36,846 nucleotides of DNA from JAAYDH01 sp035353055 (lineage in GTDB: Bacteria > Bacillota_I > Bacilli_A > RFN20 > CAG-826): positions 1 through 36,846 of the forward strand of contig DAOPYW010000013.1 in the NCBI GenBank assembly GCA_035353055.1. The letters are read 5' to 3'. This document shows positions 31,185 through 36,846 of this stretch, in pieces (the stretch's first letter is position 1; the number at the start of each line of letters is the position of its first letter). Both the position numbers and the translations under genes were made by a program. The notes beneath the pieces were generated by a model. The model was not told the DNA's origin, made no database searches, and saw only the letters and a list, made by a program, of their open reading frames with translations.

Positions 31185-31215
31185 GCCTTTCCTACATTAT
31201 GGGGAGGCTTTTTAT
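31185..31215 (+). terminator. Riboswitch-controlled terminator before metK
   Basis: GCCTTTCC (31185-31192) and GGGGAGGC (31201-31208) form a stem with two G-T pairs and an 8-nt loop, then a T tract. TTATGGGG (31197-31204) can instead pair with CCCCATAA (31144-31151), the P4 loop of the leader, as an antiterminator. Confidence 0.75.
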
Positions 31216-31227
31216 TAGGAGTTCATC

Positions 31228-32409
31228 ATGGAAAAAGAAAAAATTTTATTTACTTCAGAATCAGTCAGCGAAGGCCATCCCGACAAGGTTTGTGACCAGA
31301 TTTCTGACGCCGTGCTCGACGCTTGTTTAGAAAAGGATGAAAACGCTCACGTTGCTTGCGAAGTATTTGCGACCAATAATTTTGTTCTCGTCGGAGGAGA
31401 AATCACCGCAAAAGCAGAACTAGATTTTACCAAAATCGTCAAGCAAGTCTTAAAGAAAATAGGCTATGACCGCCCCGAATTGGGAACCGACTATCATACG
31501 GTGGAAGTCCTCAACAAAGTCAAGACTCAAAGCCCAGACATCGCGATGGGGTTGAATCAAGAAAAACCCGAGGATTTAGGCGCCGGTGATCAAGGCATCA
31601 TGTTTGGCTATGCCACTAATGAGACTAAAGGTTATATTCCTCTAGCGATTTCCATTGCCCATAAATTAGTTCGAGAAGCTTCAAAGCAGAGAAAAAATGG
31701 ACTATTCAAATGGGCGCGTCCCGATATGAAGAGCCAAGTAACCATCGACTATACTGACCCCAAAGGTATCAAGATTGACACGATATTAATGTCCATTCAG
31801 CACGATGAAGATGCTGACATCGAATCATTCAAAAAATATATCCACGAAAACATCATGCAAAAGGTTGCAAAATCTTTCCATCTAAATGCGGATTTTAAAT
31901 ATCTAATTAACCCCACTGGCTCATTTGTTATCGGCGGGCCAGCTGGAGATACTGGTTTAACCGGGAGAAAGATCATAGTCGACACCTATGGTGGATCCTG
32001 CGAGCACGGCGGAGGCGCCTTCTCGGGAAAAGACCCCACGAAAGTCGACCGCTCGGCCACCTACATGGCTCGCTACATGGCTAAAAATCTCGTGGCTGCA
32101 GGAGTCTCTGACCGCTTGCAAGTTCAGCTGAGCTATGCGATTGGAGTTAGCCGCCCGCTCTCGATTGGCATTCGCACCTATCACACCGCCCATTACACCG
32201 ATGATGTCATCCTCAGCATAATTAAAAAAGTGTTTGATCCACGCCCTGGCATGATCATCAAAAACTTCTCTTTAAGAAAACCCAGTTTCAGGTATCAAGA
32301 CCTGACGAACTATGGTCACTTTGGACGCCCAGATTTAATCTTGCCTTGGGAGCAACTCGACAAGGTAGATGAAATCAAAAAACTTTTGGAGCGCGAGAAG
32401 AGAAAATAA
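31228..32409 (+). CDS. metK: S-adenosylmethionine synthetase
   Basis: MetK makes SAM from methionine and ATP in the cytosol. The 393-residue protein has the ATP/magnesium motif SVSEGHPDKVCDQISDAVLD near the N-terminus, GAGDQGIMFGYATNET in the middle, and GGPAGDTGLTGRKIIVDTYGG plus GGGAFSGKDPTKVDRSATYM, the two classic signatures. The length is normal. TAGGAG lies 9 nt before the ATG, after the leader terminator. The long leader indicates SAM feedback control. A terminator follows, so it is a single-gene unit. Confidence 0.97.
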   Translation: MEKEKILFTSESVSEGHPDKVCDQISDAVLDACLEKDENAHVACEVFATNNFVLVGGEITAKAELDFTKIVKQVLKKIGYDRPELGTDYHTVEVLNKVKTQSPDIAMGLNQEKPEDLGAGDQGIMFGYATNETKGYIPLAISIAHKLVREASKQRKNGLFKWARPDMKSQVTIDYTDPKGIKIDTILMSIQHDEDADIESFKKYIHENIMQKVAKSFHLNADFKYLINPTGSFVIGGPAGDTGLTGRKIIVDTYGGSCEHGGGAFSGKDPTKVDRSATYMARYMAKNLVAAGVSDRLQVQLSYAIGVSRPLSIGIRTYHTAHYTDDVILSIIKKVFDPRPGMIIKNFSLRKPSFRYQDLTNYGHFGRPDLILPWEQLDKVDEIKKLLEREKRK

Positions 32410-32412
32410 TAG

Positions 32413-32434
32413 AAGGCCTTAAGGCCTTTTATTT
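32413..32434 (+). terminator. Intrinsic terminator after metK
   Basis: AAGGCC (32413-32418) and GGCCTT (32423-32428) pair around a TTAA loop, followed by a T-rich tract. Confidence 0.8.
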
Positions 32435-32550
32435 TATATAATCCGTTTTTCAAAACTTTTGCGCTGAAAAATAATGTTGAAAATCGTTTGGCAAGTTATA
32501 ATATTAGTGAGCAATCTTCTTGAACTATAATTTGAAGAGGAGGTTTACAT

Positions 32551-33099
32551 ATGAAATATCAAATTATTGGCAAAAACATCTCGATCACGGAGGGCATTTC
32601 TTCGTCGGTTCAAAAGAAACTCGGACATCTCGACAAATTCTTTTCTCACAATAATGAAGTAAATTGCCGCGTCGTGTGCAGTATTCATGGCGAAAGTTCC
32701 CGCGTTGAGGTTACTATCTTTCTCACTCAAGTTACCCTTCGAGCAGAAGTGGAAAACAGCGATTTATATAATGCCATCGATGCCGCGGTGGAAAAACTGA
32801 TTGGGCAAATTCACAAGCTAAAAACTCGCATGGATCGAAGCAATGGTAAATTGTCATTTGCAGAATCTATGGATATCGCCGAACTCTCTGAAGAGAAAAA
32901 GCCTGAAAAAGACATTATCGTCAGAGCAAAATCATATTTCCTCAACCCAATGGATATCGAGGAAGCCATCGCTCGCATGGAAGCTCTTGGTCACGACTTC
33001 TTTGTCTACCTAGATAAAGATGATGATCGCTTCTCTGTCGTCTATGTTCGCCGCGATGGCGGATACGGAGTTATCCAAGCTGAGAACCCGGTCAAATAA
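32551..33099 (+). CDS. hpf: Ribosome hibernation promoting factor, long form
   Basis: Long HPF pairs two 70S ribosomes into inactive 100S particles in stationary phase. The 182-residue protein has the N-terminal S30AE domain (about 1-105: YQIIGKNISITEGISSSVQKKL, then DLYNAIDAAVEKLIGQIHKLKTR) and the C-terminal dimerisation domain (about 120-180: IIVRAKSYFLNPMDIEEAIARMEALGHDFFVYLD, VVYVRRDGGYGVIQ). GAGGAGG is well placed before the ATG. Upstream are two TATAAT-type boxes (32497-32502 and 32526-32531) without an ideal -35; I cannot say which is used. It is a single-gene unit. Confidence 0.95.
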   Translation: MKYQIIGKNISITEGISSSVQKKLGHLDKFFSHNNEVNCRVVCSIHGESSRVEVTIFLTQVTLRAEVENSDLYNAIDAAVEKLIGQIHKLKTRMDRSNGKLSFAESMDIAELSEEKKPEKDIIVRAKSYFLNPMDIEEAIARMEALGHDFFVYLDKDDDRFSVVYVRRDGGYGVIQAENPVK

Positions 33100-33123
33100 A
33101 TAATTGCCGATGAGCTTTAAAAG

Positions 33124-33145
33124 GTGGAAATCTTTCCACTTTTTA
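33124..33145 (+). terminator. Intrinsic terminator after hpf
   Basis: GTGGAA (33124-33129) and TTCCAC (33134-33139) pair around an ATCT loop, then five T. Confidence 0.85.
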
Positions 33146-33198
33146 TTTGCTCGATATTTTTTGCGAAAGTTTTCGTGCGCTTTGCGCCCACTTGTGTG

Positions 33199-33204
33199 TA
33201 TAAT
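33199..33204 (+). promoter_or_regulatory. -10 box of the HAD operon, near-leaderless
   Basis: A perfect TATAAT lies 13 nt before the ATG at 33218, flanked by GTGT and ACAC arms 11 nt apart. The -35 is poor. The predicted leader is about 6 nt and has no Shine-Dalgarno sequence. Confidence 0.5.
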
Positions 33205-33217
33205 ATTCACACTAGAT

Positions 33218-34078
33218 ATGGCAAAACTTTTAGCGACTGATTTAGATGGAACTCTCTTCTATCCCGGCCAAATTAAAACCTGTATTCCCAAAAAGAATAT
33301 CAAATTTTTACAAAAATGGATCGATTCCGGCAATCGATTAGTGATTGTCAGCTCTCGGAGCCATGAATTTGTCGAGAGGCTGAAAGATGAGATTAAAAGA
33401 CCTTTTGACGTCCTTGCTTGCTCCTCGGCCGAAATATACTCTGATGGCAAATTGCTCCGCGAAGTGTCGATACCGAATAAGGCCTTAGCCGAGATTTTGA
33501 ATATCATCGATAGCGACTTGAAACCCTTGTCATTTATGATGACAACCAAAAGTTATCCGTGTATTATTAATGCTAACCGTGAAGTAGGAAATTTCTTTGT
33601 CTTCTTCTATCGGATTTGGAAGTTCTTACAATTTAAGCGCGATGAACCATTCGTCATCTCAAACGAGAAGTTTCTCGAGCAGCTAAACAACGGTAGAATC
33701 TATAAAGTGATGATTTTCTTCGGATTAGGACACGGGAAAAAGAAATTCACTAAGGAACTCAACAAGAAATTTCGCAGCAAATATTCAACGCTTGAATTCT
33801 CTTGGACGAGCAAAGTTATCGAAATTACTCCTTACGGATGTAATAAAGGCGCGGGGCTCAAGTATTACGCGGATGCCCTGGGCTTCAAAAAAGAAGATGT
33901 CTACGTGGTCGGCGATTCCGGAAATGACATCTCCATGTTCTCAGAATTCTATGAAAACAGTTACTGCATGCAGCATGCCTACACGAGTGTGAGAAAATAT
34001 GCTAAGCACACTGTTTCTCGGGTCTATAAACTCGAGAAGATGTTATTGAAAGGAGACAATCAACATGAACAAAACTAG
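33218..34078 (+). CDS. HAD family (Cof-type) phosphatase
   Basis: The 286-residue protein begins MAKLLATDLDGTLFYPGQIK, with the DxDGT nucleophile motif. VIVSSRSHEFVERL is motif II, and GAGLKYYADALGFKKEDVYVVGDSGNDISMF holds the motif III lysine region and motif IV, as in Cof/sucrose-phosphatase-like HAD-IIB enzymes with a C2 cap. It is probably a sugar-phosphate or nucleotide phosphatase; the substrate is unknown. I take the start at 33218, not the earlier frame start at 33104, which runs through the hpf terminator and the promoter. The end overlaps the next gene by 14 bases, so the three genes to 35114 look like an operon. Confidence 0.85.
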   Translation: MAKLLATDLDGTLFYPGQIKTCIPKKNIKFLQKWIDSGNRLVIVSSRSHEFVERLKDEIKRPFDVLACSSAEIYSDGKLLREVSIPNKALAEILNIIDSDLKPLSFMMTTKSYPCIINANREVGNFFVFFYRIWKFLQFKRDEPFVISNEKFLEQLNNGRIYKVMIFFGLGHGKKKFTKELNKKFRSKYSTLEFSWTSKVIEITPYGCNKGAGLKYYADALGFKKEDVYVVGDSGNDISMFSEFYENSYCMQHAYTSVRKYAKHTVSRVYKLEKMLLKGDNQHEQN

Positions 34079-34698
34079 TCAATACATCTTCAATATCTAT
34101 CACTACCTCTTACAATTAAGAGATACTTTGGAGTATTGCATCAATCGAGATCACGAAAAGGTTCTCTATGAGCAAAGAAGTACCGTCTTAAATAAAGGCA
34201 TTGAAGACAACGCACCTTTAGGAAACTTTCTAAAGAACAATCCTGAACAAGGCGAAAAAATCAAAGGCAAAATCCACGAATTTTTGGATGATGTCTACAG
34301 CCCCAACAGCACNNNNNNNNNNNNNNNNNNNNNNNNNNNNNNNNNNNNNNNNNNNNNNNNNNNNNNNNNNNNNNNNNNNNNNNNNNNNNNNNNNNNNNNN
34401 NNNNNNNNNNNNTGCGGGATTTGCTCGCTTCTCACGCGCCCATATCCATTGCACAGATAACGAAACCCTCGATTTACTCGATGAAGTAAACGCTACCATT
34501 GAAATGTGCGAAGGACGCCGCGATCGCCGCGAGAATAAGCCATTTAAGGATTTATTTGAAGCGATCAATAAGCGCTTGAACGAACAAGTCGGAAAGGTCG
34601 AGCCACTTTGGAAAGAAGCTTTGAAAAAAGCTTTCCAAGAGATGGTTGATCTATCTCGCAAAGAAGCCGAAGATGCTAAAAAGGCTTCAGAAGCTTAA
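34065..34698 (+). CDS. Unknown helical protein, interrupted by an assembly gap
   Basis: The N-terminal 82 residues (MNKTSQYIFNIYHYLLQL..., ending FLDDVYSPNST) and a C-terminal part from 34414 (AGFARFSRAHIHCTDNETLDLLDEV..., ending in KEAEDAKKASEA) flank 100 N. Both parts are highly charged and helical, with coiled-coil-like heptads at the end (VEPLWKEALKKAFQEMVDL). The left and right frames differ with the placeholder length; they join in one frame if the true gap is a multiple of three. AAAGGAG supports the start, which overlaps the HAD gene by 14 bases. I do not recognise the family. It is followed 20 nt later by a two-helix membrane protein. Confidence 0.65.
34313..34412. other. Assembly gap (100 N)
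   Basis: A run of exactly 100 unknown bases, a usual placeholder for a gap of unknown length in a scaffold. Frames that run across it are unreliable. Confidence 0.98.
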
Positions 34699-34718
34699 TA
34701 GCAAGGAGAAAAGAATTT

Positions 34719-35114
34719 ATGAGTAAGAAAATTCAATTAAAGATTTCGATCTTCGAGTTGATCGCTTATATCGTCACTATTGGTGTAGCCCTTTGGGGAC
34801 TCACTTATATCACTCTCGGATTATTCGCTCGTTTTCTTCCCGTTGATAACGAACTCGCAAAAGCCGATCAAACGATTGTCAAATTATTTGGATTAGGCTA
34901 TTTCTACTGGGGTGTGATCATCTTAGCCATCGCGGCCGTCACCCTATCTTTAGTCCTCGTTCTATACGCCAAGAAAAACGACCGCCAAGCCGAAAGAGAA
35001 ACTCGCCGTGCTGCTCGCTTAGCGCAAATCAAAGAGAGCTCTCAAGCGCAGCCTTCGATCGTCGATGCAGAAGTAGTGGTTAAATCAGAAGACAAAGCTA
35101 CTCCGGAAAAATAA
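34719..35114 (+). CDS. Unknown membrane protein with two helices and a charged tail
   Basis: This 131-residue protein has two predicted transmembrane helices (about 10-36: IFELIAYIVTIGVALWGLTYITLGLFA, and 56-82: YFYWGVIILAIAAVTLSLVLVLYA). A cytosolic tail follows, rich in Arg/Glu (KKNDRQAERETRRAARLAQIKES) and then acidic. The positive stretch after helix 2 places the tail inside. AAGGAG precedes the ATG. It follows the helical protein by 20 nt and is last in the HAD operon. I do not recognise it; together the two could form a small membrane-attached complex, which is a guess from gene order. Confidence 0.65.
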   Translation: MSKKIQLKISIFELIAYIVTIGVALWGLTYITLGLFARFLPVDNELAKADQTIVKLFGLGYFYWGVIILAIAAVTLSLVLVLYAKKNDRQAERETRRAARLAQIKESSQAQPSIVDAEVVVKSEDKATPEK

Positions 35115-35133
35115 GCGGAGTAAACTAAAAAAT

Positions 35134-35157
35134 AAAAGAGGTTTAAAGCCTCTTTTT
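35134..35157. terminator. Bidirectional intrinsic terminator
   Basis: AAAAGAGG (35134-35141) pairs with CCTCTTTT (35149-35156) around TTTAAAG. It lies between convergent genes and overlaps the permease stop codon. Confidence 0.85.
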
Positions 35158-35907
35158 TAATGCGTTTTTGATCAGATTTGCACCCAGAGAAATAATGAGC
35201 ATAATTGCGATGGCTAAGAAAGAATAGGCAAAGACAGGAACCATATTTCCGGGATTGTTTTCTTGAGCATACCTAATTGCCACTCCTAAGCCATAGCCAG
35301 TAAACCCCGATAGAGCCTCGGCCATGATTTCAATTTTTATTGAAAGAGCGAAAGAAGAAGCCACTCCCACGAGAATATAAGGCATGGCGAGGGGCAATTT
35401 AACTTGTAGGTTGCCGCGGATTATTGAATGGCAATCCAATTTCATGGCTTCGATAATGTCGTTATCGATATTTCTGATCCCATTGCTAGTCGCTTCATAA
35501 AGAATAGGGAAAACCAGCAAGATAACAGTCAAAATTGGAAGGTTATTGGCCTTGAGCAGAACGAGGAATAAAAACACGACGGCGACGGTGGGAATTGCTT
35601 TTAGCACCGTCATAATTGGAGCGAAAAATTTATGGAAAGAAAGAGAATTGCCAGCGATTGTTCCAAAGAATATTGCCAGCGCAAAAGCGATGGCAAAGCC
35701 AACTAACAACTTCAAAAGTGAAAAGCCTAAACTCTGATAAAAGTAACCTTTTCCTAAGATGATAAATGAATAGGCAATCGTCCTAATCGGGTCAGGAAAA
35801 ATCGCGATTGGCTCATTGATAATAAGAGAAAGGAGCCACCACAAAAGAAAGATGGCAATGATACCAAGGATATAAAGGATATATTTATTGGTAATAAATT
35901 TCTTCAA
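35143..35907 (-). CDS. ABC importer permease (SsuC/TauC-like, binding-protein-dependent)
   Basis: The 254-residue permease has six predicted helices and the EAA-type loop YEATSNGIRNIDNDIIEAMKLDC, where ATPases of the nitrate/sulfonate/taurine/thiamine-precursor importer family dock. The start is probably TTG at 35907, since GGAG lies 7 nt upstream; another TTG at 35925 gives six more residues. Either start overlaps the lipoprotein gene, by 23 or 41 bases, so translation is coupled. No ATPase gene is within the window; it may lie upstream beyond the edge. Substrate unknown. Confidence 0.85.
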   Translation of the reverse strand: MKKFITNKYILYILGIIAIFLLWWLLSLIINEPIAIFPDPIRTIAYSFIILGKGYFYQSLGFSLLKLLVGFAIAFALAIFFGTIAGNSLSFHKFFAPIMTVLKAIPTVAVVFLFLVLLKANNLPILTVILLVFPILYEATSNGIRNIDNDIIEAMKLDCHSIIRGNLQVKLPLAMPYILVGVASSFALSIKIEIMAEALSGFTGYGLGVAIRYAQENNPGNMVPVFAYSFLAIAIMLIISLGANLIKNALKKRL

Positions 35908-36820
35908 GGGTAGTCTCCATTCCAAATAGGCTTATGTATGCATCCACAGCAGTTTTGTTTTCTAAGCTATTCATGTAGCCAAGTCCCAGGCCATTGTCCA
36001 TCATCACAGCTTGGATGGTAGTGCTGTCAACTCCGAATCGCGAGATGGCTAAATCAGCATCCGCTAGTAAATCAATCCCTGCTTTTATTTTGCTTGGATC
36101 ATCGATTCCATCAGCAATGTCGTCTTTTAAGACTGACAAAAGACTATTAACATCATTTTTATTCGCGCTATTTTTGATAAAAATAGATGCTTGCATGAGA
36201 GGGAGACCTTCGCTCTTGGCGGCATATTCATCTTGTATATTTTTATAAATCGAAGCAGAGGCATTGGAGCTCAAAGCCTTATAAAGAACGGGCTGAGCAA
36301 TAAAGACATAATCAACTTCGCTTCCAGTCGCTGCATTGTTTCCAGTTACTAAGCATGCCGCCGCATTAGCGACGTTTGTGACATATTCAATCCCCGAATC
36401 GAAAGAGTTGCCATAAAGGAAGTGGAAAATCTTGCTTGGAACAGCATTAGCAGTTCCGAATAAGACTATGACATCGCCGTTATCCATCTGCTGATTTTCA
36501 TCTTTTCCAGTAGCGCCGATATAAAAATTACCCAGCGTGATGGTGGCCGCCATTTTATAAGGAGCCCCGTTTTTTATGGCACCGATTCCGCTGGTTGTGT
36601 CAGTGACAATGAGATCGTAGACAGAATCCTCAATCATCTGGGCCACGATATTGCTCGGTACGCCATTGGTTTCAAAATTGGCGTCAGTAGCATAATTATA
36701 AAAAGCAACTGCAGGAGCTCCGTTGGGAGTGAGAATTTTAAATGGTAAATCGTGGCTGACACTCCCGCATCCTGAGAGCAGAAGGCTAGCCATGGCAAGT
36801 AATACAATTTTATTTTTCAT
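35885..36820 (-). CDS. Lipoprotein, substrate-binding protein of the ABC importer
   Basis: This 311-residue protein begins MKNKIVLLAMASLLLSGCGS with a lipobox (LLSGC, Cys18), so it should be anchored to the outer face of the membrane. The mature part, with PFKILTPNGAPAVAFYNYA, YDLIVTDTTSGIGAIKNGAPYKMAATITLGNFYIGATG and EVDYVFIAQPVLYKAL, looks like the NMT1/SsuA-type binding fold (cluster F/ periplasmic type II). GAGGTAAC precedes the ATG. The ligand may be an aromatic, sulfonate or thiamine-precursor compound; the sequence does not say. It is followed by the overlapping permease gene. Confidence 0.8.
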   Translation of the reverse strand: MKNKIVLLAMASLLLSGCGSVSHDLPFKILTPNGAPAVAFYNYATDANFETNGVPSNIVAQMIEDSVYDLIVTDTTSGIGAIKNGAPYKMAATITLGNFYIGATGKDENQQMDNGDVIVLFGTANAVPSKIFHFLYGNSFDSGIEYVTNVANAAACLVTGNNAATGSEVDYVFIAQPVLYKALSSNASASIYKNIQDEYAAKSEGLPLMQASIFIKNSANKNDVNSLLSVLKDDIADGIDDPSKIKAGIDLLADADLAISRFGVDSTTIQAVMMDNGLGLGYMNSLENKTAVDAYISLFGMETTLEEIYYQ

Positions 36821-36846
36821 TTTTGTTACCTCGCTATTTATTTTAC

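Noticed and set aside
34230..34661. Frames on the minus strand across the N run
   Set aside because: They depend on the N placeholder and lie antisense to the unknown operon gene; no support.
1..36846. Alternative genetic code (TGA as Trp) as in Mycoplasma
   Set aside because: Tryptophans are encoded by TGG and TGA serves as a stop at 4376-4378, where the next gene starts; no frame needs TGA read-through.

Overview
The window looks like part of the chromosome of an uncultured low-GC Gram-positive bacterium of the class Bacilli, probably an Erysipelotrichia/RF39/Izemoplasma-like lineage close to the Mollicutes. The evidence is an RNA polymerase delta subunit gene (rpoE), the miaB-ricA (ymcA) adjacency known from Bacillus, a long-form hpf, a pgi/S1-protein pairing, CCA-encoding tRNA genes and many intrinsic terminators. 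Tryptophan is encoded by TGG and TGA acts as a stop (for example at 4376-4378), so the code is standard. A run of 100 N (34313-34412) points to a draft or metagenome scaffold. Placement below class is inference.

Layout. 1-2232: genes for tRNA position-37 modification (miaB end, ricA-like, miaA, tcdA). 2285-7182: two translationally coupled, MacB/FtsX-type ABC proteins, each an ATPase fused to its own permease, preceded by a hairpin that is both terminator-like and covers the ribosome binding site. 7248-12647: housekeeping genes (ychF, ispF, argS, rpoE, an NrnA-type phosphoesterase, a CysQ/inositol-phosphatase-like enzyme). 12700-16413 (minus): a surface-polymer block (tarJ- and tarI-like, licD-like, a GT4 glycosyltransferase), with a LicA-like choline kinase separately at 21896-22753. 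16481-17836: a large secreted DUF6273-type protein. 17979-18299: an Nfu-type Fe-S protein followed by tRNA-Gln(CUG). 18376-21886: a hypothetical gene, then a three-gene GlpA-like/FAD oxidoreductase/DUF1667 operon. 22796-23396: a five-tRNA operon (Val, Tyr, Gln, Lys, Leu) with clear promoter and terminator. 23449-25992: pgi, an S1-domain regulator and a HAD phosphatase. 26126-29600: LemA-like protein, M3 oligopeptidase, a four-helix membrane protein and a flavodoxin. 29758-31037: tRNA-Leu(GAG), pduL-type phosphotransacylase and a TSCPD protein. 31063-33099: a structured leader resembling a SAM-I riboswitch, metK, then hpf. 33218-35114: a HAD (Cof) phosphatase and two unknown genes, one interrupted by the N gap. 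35143-36820: permease and lipoprotein of an ABC importer.

Themes worth attention are the structured RNA leaders (ABC pair and metK), promoters whose -10 box lies so close to the start codon that the mRNA would be leaderless or nearly so (the GT4 gene, licA-like gene, argS, HAD gene at 33218), and the surface-polymer genes. I see no CRISPR array, insertion sequence, phage genes, rRNA or obvious defence island. Most of the window is ordinary chromosome; no wholly new system is proven by sequence alone.
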